Origin: Ziziphus jujuba | Lineage: Eukaryota; Streptophyta; Magnoliopsida; Rosales; Rhamnaceae | Direction of reading: 5' to 3' | Length of the DNA stretch: 64,000 nt | Assembly (NCBI RefSeq): GCF_031755915.1 | Contig: NC_083383.1 | Location: 25,150,501 to 25,214,500, forward strand | Shown here: piece by piece, positions 11,199 through 21,565 of the stretch | Position numbering within the stretch: position 1 is the first letter of the stretch | Layout: the number at the start of each line of letters is the position of its first letter | Notes under the pieces: generated by a model | The model's input: only the letters and a program-made list of their open reading frames with translations | Told to the model about the DNA's origin: nothing | Database searches by the model: none | Made by a program: the position numbers and the translations under genes

Positions 11199-11764
11199 TT
11201 CCCTTCCTCTTGAAAAGGATTTGTCCTAAAATCAAGAGCATCACCTGTAGCAAAAAGAGATAAGTCAGCAACATTAAATGTAGTATGAACATTATACTCA
11301 CCTGGCAAATCAAACCAAATCAAATTTCTATCTGGATGCAGCATAAGCTAGGACTTCCTTGGCTCAGGAAACCTTTCCTTTCTTAGGTGCAAATCTCCTG
11401 GATCAAGCACTATTACAACAACGACTAAAAATACATGCTCATTATAGCAAAAATTACTTTCTTTAAAGTTAGCAAATAATCTTTTCCAAATTTTCAAATT
11501 TCCACTAAGTAAAGCTTTCAACAATGTAGATAAAGTTCTGTGCAATAAAGACATCTTCAACTAAGTATCTTTAAAATTCATGGGCAGCAATGATTTCTTA
11601 TTCATAATTACTTTATTAACATCACCAAAGCTAAGATAAAAATTTTTATTTTTCTTTTCTTTTCTTCCTTTTCCTTTCTCACTTAAGGCCATCTCACCTT
11701 CCTCACTCTCGGCTTTTGCACCAAATTTCTCACTCTTGGTTTTATTAAAATTTTTCCACACAAC
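11199..11764 (-). pseudogene. gypsy element 2 pol linker fused to integrase C terminus
   Basis: Reading on the reverse strand from 11764: a charged linker (KSEKFGAKAESEEGEMALSE), FYLSFGDVNKVIMNKKSLL and MNFKDT, then directly LHRTLSTLLKALLSGNLKIW and [14 protein letters not shown], which belong to the end of integrase. RT, RNase H and the integrase catalytic core are absent. Frame is conserved across the join, with TAG at 11561-11563 where the related copy at 61770 has TAT. The polypurine tract (AAGAGGAAGGGAA on the element strand) is at about 11199-11211. The element is non-autonomous. Confidence 0.82.
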
Positions 11765-12346
11765 CTAGGTATTAGAAGACTTACCTTGGACAGCAAGCTC
11801 ACCTTTTCCCTCTTGATTGGATGGTGGAACCATTGGTGCCATACTAGCCTTCTCCTTGAGCTTCTCCACTTCCCTCATTTGTTGCATTTGTAATTGGTCT
11901 CTAAAAACTTCCTTCGGGGTCAATGGTTCCAGCTTAACCTTCTTGCCATTAATCTTAAAAACAATAGATTTCTCTCTCCCATAAGGTATAGCATCTTTAT
12001 CAAATTTCCATGGCCTTCCCAACAATATATGACCAGCATGCATAGGCACAACATCACATAACACATCATCCATATATTTATCTATGCTGAATTTTACTTT
12101 AGCTTGTTTATTAACTTTCATCTTACTACTATCATTAAGCCATTGTAATCCATACGGTTCTGGATGTTTAATAGTTGTTAAGCCTAATTTTTCAACTACC
12201 ATGCTACTAATTACATTTACACAACTCCCACTATCTATGATCATATTACATATATTACTTTGAATTTCACATCGGGTGTGGAAGATGTTGTCTCTTTGAA
12301 TTTCATCTTTATCTTTGTATGTATCCAGCACTCTCCTAGACACCAA
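11765..12346 (-). pseudogene. gypsy element 2 aspartic protease
   Basis: 193 codons in one frame, containing FHTRCEIQ, the active-site region DSGSCVNVISSMVVEKLG, HILLGRPWKFDKDA, and LTPKEVFRDQLQMQQMREVE. Unlike element 1, the Trp after GRP is intact. The frame ends at TAG at 11762-11764 where the sister copy near 61565 has CAG (Gln), a C-to-T change. An ATG at the 5' limit is not the native start; protease is part of a gag-pol precursor. Confidence 0.85.
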
Positions 12347-12348
12347 GC

Positions 12349-13649
12349 TTAATTTAGCATTGGTTGCATGTAATGTTTCGGCTTCTTCTTCAAGTTCTTA
12401 TTTTTCATACTCGACCTCAATTTCAGCTTCATCATTATCGGATTCCAACTCGCCATTATCCTTCGACACCATGATTCTTTGATTTGGGCATTGGTTGGCA
12501 ATATGTCCTCAACCCTGGCACTTAAAGCAAGCAATATCTTTAGCCCTTAAAGGCTTAGGATTAGATTTACCTTCAAATTTGTGTGCTTGAACAAGGTCGG
12601 CTTGATTATCTTTCTTTGGTTGAGTAACACTTCTTTCATCTTGATTCGGTTTTATTTTTGGCTCGAACATTGGGTTGTTCCTCCAACTAGTTGAATGCGT
12701 CCACTCACTGTATGAAACCCCTCCAAACCATGAGCTTGTACCCCTCTTCTTAAATTGGTTTTCAATTTTTATTGCCACATGAAGCATCTCCTCCAATTCA
12801 ACATATTGTTGAAGTTCCACTTGGTTAGCTATATCACAATTCGATCCATCCAAAAACCTTGCCATGGTTGCTTCTCTATCCTCATTCATGTTTAATCTCA
12901 TCATAAGTATCTCCATCTCCTTGTAATAATCCTCCATGGACCAACTTTCTTGAGATAGGGATTGAAGTCTTTAATGCAGTAACCTATGATAATATGATGG
13001 TACGAACCGCTCCCTCATGGCTCCTTTCATTTGTCGCCATGTAGTGATCAAGTCATCACCAACTCTCCTTCGGGTATTTTTCTCTGTGATCCACCATTGG
13101 AGTGCATAATGGCCAAACTCCATTGCTGCCAATTTCACCTTCTTAGCCTCCGAATAATTATGACAATCAAAAAGCATCTCCATTCTCTCTTCCCGTTCCA
13201 AATATGCTTCTAGATCACTTTTACCCATAAATTGTGGGATGTTTACCTTGATGTTGCCAAGATCATCATCTACATCCTCTCTCCTATGCCTCGTATGACC
13301 TAGCCTCTCTTGGACAGCAAGTGTTTCATCCATTCCTTCTTCAAAGTCATCTCTGAAAATTTTCCTCCTTTAACTCCTCTCTTGGTCGCCCTCGGCCTCC
13401 TCGACCTCGACCTCGTCCTCCATGAGCATCCAATCTTATATTTGGCCCTCTTTGTGATGTTTCTATCATGTCCATCCTTTGATCTATATTGTCAAATCGG
13501 GCATTCATCCACTGTAGTTGCTCCAATATAGCCCTCATGTCCGTTGGCTCACCACTCCCCGTAGCTCGGGAATCACCTTTAAATCTTACAGACTCCTCTT
13601 CATTAATTCTCAAAGGTGGATCTCCTCTTCTCACCCTCAAATCTACCAT
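12349..13649 (-). pseudogene. gypsy element 2 gag
   Basis: The native start is at 13649 (MVDLRVRRGDPPLRINEEES). A frameshift lies near 13345. The capsid domain (GKSDLEAYLEREERMEMLF ... FVPSYYHRLLH) ends at TAA near 12972, where element 1 has CAA. It is followed by MEDYYKEMEILMMRLNMNED and the zinc knuckle CFKCQG, which is broken by TGA near 12509; an acidic linker follows. At least one frameshift and two nonsense changes are visible. Confidence 0.85.
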
Positions 13650-14788
13650 TTTAGTATGAATAATACAAAAATAAAATAAATTCTCACCATATTCACTTTC
13701 TCATGTGTTTCGCTCAATTCAAGAACTCGACACTCGTGTTTTCACATTAACTTCGGCTTTTAACCCTCTTTTATGCTCATGTTCTCTTGCCTTTTTCCTC
13801 TCAATGAATTACCTTAAAGTTCTAATTAAAACACCCGTAAAACAGCAATTAGATCACAAATATGTTTTAATTAAACTTATCAACATAACAGTAGCTAAAA
13901 GTAGGCAATACCAAAGAATTCAACAAAACCTAGTTTGCGGCTTTTCTAGGCAAAATAAAGCAAATTAAGGAGAACCTTGTGGAATTTTTAAGAACTTGAC
14001 CAGATGGTAAGAGATTAAGGATTCAAGAATAAAAGTTAGGAAAAAGAATTTCAAACTCAAACAAAAATATAGAATAGTGTTGGTTGTTGTTCTTGTAATT
14101 CAAGTTTTGTATCAATTCCTTTATCTAATTTTAATCCAATAATTTAAGCACCCAAAATTCAAAATATCCAGCAGCAAAAATAATTCTCCAGTAACTCAAA
14201 TATTGAATAAATAATCACAAACCAGCAGCTCCAACAAATTTCCAACAAATAAATCAAACTCCAACAAACTGAAATATTTTTTTATTTTTATTTGGCTTGT
14301 TCTTCGTCTTTTTTATTTTTATTTTTTATTTTCACTCACAGATCATAAAACAACTGCAGTAGCAAATATCAACACTAAAAATTGCAATTCCACACCAAAA
14401 ATTCACCAAACTCGTGGCCTCCAACAGAAACAAAAGTGCAATTTTTTTTTTGTTTTTTTTTTTTTTTGTATGTTGCCGTAAACCCTTCTTTTTTTTCTTT
14501 TTTTTTTGAATATATGAATACAAATATTTAAGACTAAAACAGCAAAGAGAAATCAACAAAAACCAAAATTAACAAGAACAATGATGAAAAACAACCAACA
14601 AATTAAAAAACAAAAATACGATAAAACTAGGAATTCCTAATTCAACTACGAATTAATTATTTTTTATTTTTTATTTTTAAGATGCAGAACGTGTATGGGA
14701 TGGATACAACCTTAACCTAATGCTAAAATTGTAGAATAACACAAAAACAAATAATGCAAATAAAGATAGATCAAACCTGAACAAAATT
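13650..14788 (-). other. gypsy element 2 leader
   Basis: Untranslated A/T-rich leader between primer site and gag start. It matches 4020-5075 and 63451-64000 in inverse orientation. No gene is seen. Homopolymer runs lie at about 14439-14506. Confidence 0.75.
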
Positions 14789-14802
14789 TGACTCTGATAC
14801 CA
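14789..14802 (-). other. gypsy element 2 primer binding site
   Basis: On the element strand TGGTATCAGAGTCA, two bases inside the 5' LTR end. It is complementary to initiator tRNA-Met with one change from the usual TGGTATCAGAGCCA. Confidence 0.85.
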
Positions 14803-14804
14803 AA

Positions 14805-15887
14805 TGATACGAACCTTGGACGACCTGCTCCTAAACCCATATTATATTAGCCCGTATCTAATTATGTTCAAGTTCTAATAGTCACTTTGACCCCTAACCA
14901 ACCTGTGATTAGAAACCTTTGTATATAATGAAGACGCCACAACAAGTGACAGAAAGCCTATTGATAAGTCAAAATAAAATACTCATTCACTAATGGTGTT
15001 TTAGGTGTTCAAAAGAACAAAGATAATTCAATCTCATAAATAATTTTCTGTATAAATTTCAAGCTTCTTCTCAATGATCAAATAAGACTTTAAATAGGCT
15101 ACAAATTCACAAATAAAACCCTAAAAATCTAAGGTGAAAAATCTGGCCAACATTAGGAAACCTAATCATGGTAGCCGAATCTCACTACTTTCCTAAGTCT
15201 AATTTCTAATTAATTAATTCCTTTATTTTGAAAATGGGCATTAATTAATTTACAAAAATATCAACTTTCCTAAACAATGAAATTAAAATAAAATATTAAA
15301 TTTTCTAAATCAATTTGTCCAACCAATAAATAAAAAAATAAAAAAAGAAAGTCAATCGTAAAGTAGGTAACGAGTTGACTTTGACATCTAGGCTGAAGTA
15401 TGTCTTCAACCGAGCTAACTCATGATCGAACTTGTCTTCAATCCAAGTTAGCTTGTGTCCGAACATGCCTTTCATCCGAGTTAGCTTGTGTCCGAACATA
15501 CCTTTCATCCGAGTTAGCTTGTGTTCGAACTATATAGTGTCAACTGGCCGAGATAGCTGATGTTATCCAGGAGTCAGATGTCCGAGATAGTTGGGCAAGA
15601 GTAAGATGTCTGAGATAGTTGAACAAGAGTCAGATGTTCAAGATAGTTGATAGCCAAGGTAGAATGTTGCCTGAGGTATGAATGTGCTGTTGATGTCCGA
15701 AGGAACTGGTGTTGTCCGAGTCATGGATGACACCAGTGTTGTCCGAGACATGGATTGACTGATGTTTTCTGAGGTAAAATGCTCTCCGAGGTGTGGATGT
15801 CCTCCGATGTATAGATGCCCTCCGAGGTATCTGAGGTATGGTTGCCCTCCGAGGTATGGATGAGTGGGCATGGGCGGAATCACATCA
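14805..15887 (-). repeat. gypsy element 2 5' LTR (1083 bp)
   Basis: Begins TGATACGAACC on the + strand and ends ATCACATCA, followed by CTATT. Its terminal 34 bp (15853-15886) form an inverted repeat with the neighbouring solo LTR at 15898-15931, with one mismatch. Confidence 0.9.
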
Positions 15888-15892
15888 CTATT
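15888..15892 (+). other. target site duplication CTATT, right copy
   Basis: Identical to 10106-10110. Its last base is shared with TGTGG (15892-15896), the left duplication of the adjacent solo LTR. Confidence 0.92.
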
Positions 15893-15896
15893 GTGG

Positions 15897-16149
15897 CGAT
15901 GTGATTCCGCCCGTGCCCACTCATCCATACCTTGGAGGGCAAACATACCTCGGATAGGCCTTCCATCATTAGTGAATGAGTGCTTTAGTTTGACTTATCA
16001 ATAGGCCTTCCATCACCTATTGTGGCATCTTCATTATATGCCAAGGTTTAAAATCACCGGTTGGTTAGGTGACCATTAGAACTTGAACATAATTAGATCC
16101 GGGCTAATATAATATGGGTTTAGAAGCAGATCATCCTAGGTTCTTGTCA
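15897..16149 (+). repeat. internally deleted solo LTR of the A-type gypsy family
   Basis: A 253-bp remnant that joins the first about 60 bp of an A-type LTR (GATGTGATTCCGCCCG) to its last about 190 bp, ending TTCTTGTCA. It is flanked by TGTGG (15892-15896) and TATGG (16150-16154). Removing it restores the T frame from HDVAI to VTVQI. It was therefore an earlier insertion into T than element 2. Confidence 0.8.
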
Positions 16150-16511
16150 TATGGTTACTGTTCAAATCATGAATACAAAAGTACATAGGATACTTATTGA
16201 TCATGGAAGCTCTGTGGACGTCCTTTATACCACAGCTTACGACAAGTTGAATTTTGCACGATACAAGCTTAAACTTATTCAATTCCTACTATATGGATTT
16301 GCTGGAGAAAGTGTATTTCATGAAGGATGCATTGAACCCCCTTCGACTATGGGAGAATCACCTTATGAAACAATCAATGGCCAATTTCTTAGTGTTAAAT
16401 AGCTTATTAACTTACAATGGCATCCAAAGGACACCTACCCTTAATTTTGCTAAGGTTATCGCATGCATATACCATCTAATTGTCAAATTTCCTAACAAGC
16501 ATAAGAGTAGG
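16150..16511 (+). pseudogene. T element protease region
   Basis: Contains VTVQIMNTKVHRILIDHGSS then VDVLY, an aspartic protease of the Tat type in which the usual IDNGSS or IDSGSS is IDHGSS. It goes on to FAGESVFHEGCI. After a stop, a second frame gives YNGIQRTPTLNFAKVIACIY and HLIVKFP, the conserved segment after protease. It is interrupted at 16511 by the next gypsy and resumes at 23823. Confidence 0.78.
16507..16511 (+). other. target site duplication GTAGG (partner GTAGA at 23823-23827)
   Basis: Five bases before the LTR terminus TGATATGTACC at 16512. The matching copy beyond the far LTR differs at one base. The T frame reads through when the element is removed. Confidence 0.78.
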
Positions 16512-17566
16512 TGATATGTACCTAGGTCGACTCACTCCTAAATCCGTATTAAATTAGCCCGGATCGAAACTAAGTTCAAATTCTAATAGTCACATATACC
16601 CCTAATCAACTTGTGATTGGAAACCTTGGTATATGGTGAAGACACCATAATATGTTAAGGATGTCCTATTGATAAGTCAAACTAAAACACTCGATCTCTA
16701 TTTGGTGTTTTAGGTGTTCAAAGAGAACAAGAGGAAATCTTCTCACAAATAATTTTTTGGGATAAATAATGTAAGCTGAATTTCATTGAAAAATAAACCC
16801 TTATATAGGCTAAAGTCACAAAAGAAATAAACCTTCAAACCATTAGGTAAAAACCGGCCAATGAAGTTAGAATGATGGTGTGGCCGAAATTCACTTAACT
16901 TTCCTAATCAATTTTGTATTAATTAATTCCTCAATTTTGAAATAGGAATTAATTAATTTACAATAAAAATAATAAAATATCAACCTTCCTAAAATAAATT
17001 TTCCATCAACTAATTAAATAAAAACCAAAATAAAAGATTATTTCCTAAAACAAAAATCAAATTTCAGATTCGGAAAGTAGTTGACTAGTTTTCCAAATAA
17101 ACTGTCTTTGTCTAATCACCAACTAATTTAGGAAATTAGGTCCATTATGCCATGTAGGATGCCAAATAGGATTAGAATTGGTTCCCACACGTTGTCTTTG
17201 ATTGGAATGACTAAAGTGTTCTTGGATTACAAGTTATCTTCTTCCCAAAGCCAATCATGCTCATGTTGGCCTAAATTGAAGTGTGTGTGTAAAAATGTTG
17301 TTCTTGGATAGCTTTGCTTCTAACTTAGCATGATTCCATGATCCCTTGGTGAGCTTAATCATGTTTATAAGCTAACAAACCCATCCCTTACTGTCCAGAG
17401 TCCATCGATGCACCAAAACAGCTTTTGGGTCCATTTCTACCTTCATAACTCTGATACTTAGTACGGGCTTAGAATCTTTAGATAAAATCATGCCTTCTTA
17501 AGGTTTAATAACAACTGGTATGAAGCTAACCAGATTTTCTTTAAACCTCTTAGCTTGTACCCTCAT
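16512..17566 (-). repeat. gypsy element 3 3' LTR, U3-truncated
   Basis: Starts TGATATGTACCTAGG on the + strand and follows the B-type LTR to about CTTGTACCCTCAT at 17566. There it joins RT sequence directly instead of reaching the LTR start. Confidence 0.82.
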
Positions 17567-18240
17567 ATAAAAGCTAGCCAAACCATGAAAACTCCTTACC
17601 TGTGTAATGGTTGTAGGTTTCGGCCACTCTTGAATGGCTTTGACCTTGGATTTGTCAACTTTAATCGCTGAAAGCACTTACAACAAATCCTAGAAATATA
17701 AGCTCATCTTGGAAAAAATCATACTTTTTAAAACTAACCTAAGGTGTCCTATATGATCATACGAATTTCTACTATATACAAGAATATCATCAAAGTAAAC
17801 AACCAAAAATTTTCCAATGAATGGATGCATGACATGGTTCAATAGTCTCATGAAAGTGCTAGGTGCATTAGTTAACCCAAAAGACATTACTAACTACTCA
17901 GACAAACCATATTTCATCTTAAATGCAGTTTTCCACTTATCTCCCTCTTTCATTTTAATTTGATGATACCCACTCCTAAAATCAATTTTAGTAAACATGC
18001 ATACACATTATAATTCACCAAGCATATTATCTAATATGGGAAAATGATGCATATCATCTAATATGGGAAAATGATGCCTATACTTAATGGTTATGTTATT
18101 AATAGCCCTACAATCTACAACATACACTATGAACCATATTTTCTTAGACATTAACAACACAGATACAGCACATGGACTCATGCCTTTTCTAATATAACAT
18201 TTTTCAACCAATTCATTTGCCTAACTTTGTAGTTCCTTTG
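17567..18240 (-). pseudogene. gypsy element 3 reverse transcriptase
   Basis: On the reverse strand: ELVEKCYIRKGMSPCAVSVL, VVDCRAINNITIKYRH, then [18 protein letters not shown], the catalytic motif YFDDILVYS, and VRSFHGLASFY. There is an exact 27-bp tandem duplication (18031-18057 and 18058-18084), so HHFPILD appears twice, and frameshifts separate the pieces. RT then joins the LTR without RNase H or integrase. By manual reading the join keeps frame into the LTR-encoded tail (QAKRFKENLVSFI). Confidence 0.85.
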
Positions 18241-18746
18241 TCGGCTTGGGATTACTTCTATATGCAAGTTTATTTGGAATTGCAGCTCTGGGAATAGAAC
18301 CTGCTCCCGAAAAACATCATCAAACTGCTACAAAAGAGAAGATATAGAACTTGGCAATACAAGCTCTTTAGGGTTAGCTACATGATTTAAATAAACATCT
18401 TTAAACATCATGACCAGCATAGGTTAATTATTTAAAAATGCTTTTTTAATCATACCTTGGCCATGATAAAATTTTTCTTTTTCTTCCATTTCCTCTCTTT
18501 CTCATTCTTGAATTTTCCTTTATCACTCTCAGGTTTCTCTTTCTTTTTCTTCTCACTTTCATTTTTAGAAAGCTTAATTGAGTGATTTTGTTCGGTCTTA
18601 CCCTCTTGAATACTAGTTGAAGCCATGGGTGGAATGCTAGACTTCTCCCTCTGTCATTTAACTTCCCTCCTTTGTTGCATTTGTAGTTGATATCTAAATA
18701 CCTCTTTTGGTATCAACGACTCAAGCTTAATTTTCTTACTTTTAAA
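18241..18746 (-). pseudogene. gypsy element 3 pol linker
   Basis: Decayed charged linker between protease and RT. It is Lys/Glu-rich on the reverse strand (about 18460-18600), followed nearer protease by a segment corresponding to KEVFRDQLQMQQRRE. Stops are present. Confidence 0.65.
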
Positions 18747-19094
18747 TCAAAATACAATGGCATGTTCTCGACCATAATGCATGGTATCGTTATCAAATTG
18801 CCATGTTCTTCCCAACAAAATATGTCCTATATGCATAGGTACAGTATCACATAAAACCCCATCCATATAAATATCAATACTAAACTTTACCTTGACTTGT
18901 TTATTTACCTTCACCTCTCCACTATCATTAAGCCATTGAAGTCTATATAGTTTTGGATGTTTGATTGTTGTTAACCCTAATTTCTCTACCACAACATTGC
19001 TAATTACATTGGAACAACTTCCACTATCAATAATCATACTACAATTATTACCTTGGATATCACAACATGTATGGAAGATATTTTCCCTTTGCAC
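18747..19094 (-). pseudogene. gypsy element 3 aspartic protease
   Basis: 115 codons: RENIFHTCCDIQGNNCSMII, DSGSCSNVISNVVVEKLG, YRLQWLNDSGEVKVNKQVK, HILLGRTWQFDND. The active-site DSG is intact. The 5' boundary is a stop inside the gag-protease precursor. Confidence 0.85.
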
Positions 19095-20462
19095 TTAATC
19101 TTCATCCTTATACATGGTCAAAACCTTTCGTGCCACCAAGCTTAATTTGGCTCTTAAAGCTCTTTGAGTCTCAAGTTCACCTTGTTCTTCCTCTTTGAAT
19201 TCTCCCTCGTCTTGTTCGGTTTCAGCTTCAGCTTCATAATTATTGGACTCCAACTCTCCATTGTCCTTCAGCACCATAATTCTTTGGTTTGGGCATTGGT
19301 TGGCAACATGTACTCACCCCTAACACTTAAAACACACAATATCATGAGTTCTAAATGATTTAGGATCAAACTTATCACTCAGTTTTGGTGTTTGCGTGGA
19401 TTCGACCAGACTGTATCTCTTTGGCCTATTGGAGCTTCCTTCCTCCAGTTTCGGTTTTGACCTTAATTTGAATGTGGAATTACTTCTTTAACCACTTGAG
19501 CTAGTCCTCTTGCTATTTAAAACACCTCTAAACCATGAGCTACTACCCCTCCTCTTGAGTTGGTTCTTAATTTGATGGCCATATCAGCATCTCTTCCAAC
19601 TCCACATATTGTTGTAATTCGCCTTGATTAGCAATCTCTTGGTTTAAGCATCCAAGAAACCTAGCCATTGTTGCCTCACAGTCTTCTTTCATGCTCAATC
19701 TCTTCATAAGCATTTCCATCTCCTTGTAATAGTCCTCCACGGTCCTATTTCCTTGAGATAAAGATTGTAACCTTTGATGCAATAACCTATGGTAATGGCT
19801 TGGTACAAACTTTTTTCTCATGGCTCCTTTCATTTGTCTCCAAGTGGTTATTAAATTCATCACCAACTCTCTTTCGGGTATTTTGCTCATTGCTCCACCA
19901 TTGTAAAGCATAATGTCCAAATTCAAAAGTAGCCAACTTAACCTTTTTAAGCCTCTGAATAGTCATTACAATGAAAGATCATCTCCATTCAATCTTCCCA
20001 TTCTAAGTAAGCCTCCAGCTCACTCTTACCCAAAAATGGCGATATATTGACCTTAATATTTCTGATGTCATTGTCTTCATCTTAGGCTTGTCTTCCATGG
20101 TTTTTCCTTCCTTGGAGCGCAAACATATCTTCGTACTCCTCATCAAAGTTATCTAAAAAGTCACCTCCTCCAACTTCTTCCCTAAAACATCCATGACCTC
20201 CTCGACCTCAACCGTGGCCTCCATGAAATTCTATCCGTAGGTTCGATACTCCTTGTGAATTTTCAAATCTATCCATCATTTTATCAAGTTGATCAAAATG
20301 AGCATTCATCTTTTGTAATTGTTCAAATACCGCCTACATGTCGCTATGTTCTCCTCCAATTCCCGTTGCTCTAGATTCTCCTTTGAATCCCATGAATTCA
20401 TCTCCGAAATCTCTTAAAGAGTTACCTTATTTTCTTAACCTTGAATCTATCATGTTAGTGAA
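19095..20462 (-). pseudogene. gypsy element 3 gag
   Basis: Gag remnants on the reverse strand: a start near 20456 (IDSRLRK), Gly-rich linker, capsid (ITTWRQMKGAMRKKFVPSHY then HRLLHQRLQSLSQGNRTVED, 19567-19926), a degraded zinc knuckle near 19310-19345 and an acidic tail (NGELESNNYEAEAETEQDEG). Many stops and frameshifts. Confidence 0.78.
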
Positions 20463-21549
20463 ATATTACAAGAAAACCTTACCAAATTCACTCCCTCATG
20501 TGTATCACTCAGAAAATGTCTCATCCACTCATGTTTAAAAACTAGTTTCGGCTTTTGATCTTCTTTTAAACTCACACTCTCTTGCCTTTTTTTCACTTAA
20601 AAGATTATCTCAAAGTGCTAATAAAATACACTTAAAACAGCCGCTAGATCACAAGTATGTCCTAATTAAATTTATCAATAAACAGCAATAAAAACAAGCA
20701 AATATCGAGTGAATTATGAATACCTAATTCTCGATTTTCTAACCAAAAAGAAGAAAAAATAACAAGCAATTTTTTGGTTCAATAAAGGAATTGACCAGAA
20801 TATTATGAGACCAAAAAATTCAAGGATAAAAGTTGGAAAAAGGACTCAATCAATTAATAAAAACAAAATTCGAATAAAGTATGAGATAGTTGTTGGGTGT
20901 AGTTCTCGTAATTTATGTTTACATCTCAAATCCTTAAACCAAATTTAATCCAATCAATTAACACCAATATTCAAATATCCAACAACCAATATTGAATGAA
21001 TGAACAGCAACTCCAACAATTCTCAATTGAAATTCCACCCAAGCAAACTCAATTTTTCAACTCACTCAAACACAACCTTTGTGTAATTTTTCTTTTTTTT
21101 TTTATGTTTATCACAATAGAATATTACCAACTCAATATCTAGTAGTGCAATCACCACAAAAATCACAACCTCAATGCCAAACAAATTTTTCAAACCAGTT
21201 GGCACCTTCCAAATAAACAAATTACAAAAATTTTAGGTTTATGCAATGCGTTCTTAAAATTCCTCTTTTTTTTTCTTTTGAATATATGAATGCAACTAAT
21301 TAATATTAAAAGAGCAAGGAAAAATCAACAGTAAACCAAATTACTAAGAACTAGTATGCAAAAACAACCAACAAACTAGAAACATAAAATTCGGCCAACA
21401 CAAAGACAAAAACCTTACTCAGCTATGAATATATTTTTTTTTAATATACAGAACGTGCGTGAGTAGGAAACAACCTTCCTAATGTTAAAATTGTAGAATA
21501 ACACAAAAAAAAACAAGGCAAATAAGATAGATCAAACCTGAACAAAATT
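20463..21549 (-). other. gypsy element 3 leader
   Basis: About 1.09 kb, A/T-rich, no credible gene. It resembles the other gypsy leaders in base composition and short shared blocks (AACAACCAACAAACTAGAAA, CAGAACGTG). Confidence 0.7.
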
Positions 21550-21563
21550 CGGCTTTGATACCA
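21550..21563 (-). other. gypsy element 3 primer binding site
   Basis: On the element strand TGGTATCAAAGCCG, a one-base variant of TGGTATCAGAGCC, two bases from the LTR end. Confidence 0.78.
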
Positions 21564-21565
21564 AA

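Larger units (their letters stand above)
10111..15887 (-). mobile_element. Ty3/gypsy element 2, structurally complete, RT/RNase H/integrase core deleted
   Basis: A 5.78-kb element with two LTRs of about 1.08 kb, primer site, leader, gag-protease, a shortened pol, a polypurine tract and a perfect 5-bp duplication (CTATT). The LTRs differ at roughly 9% of positions over the first 190 bases by eye, so this insertion is not recent. Pol jumps from the linker after protease directly to the C-terminal part of integrase. The same internal junction occurs in the + strand element at 60653-63172. Confidence 0.92.
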
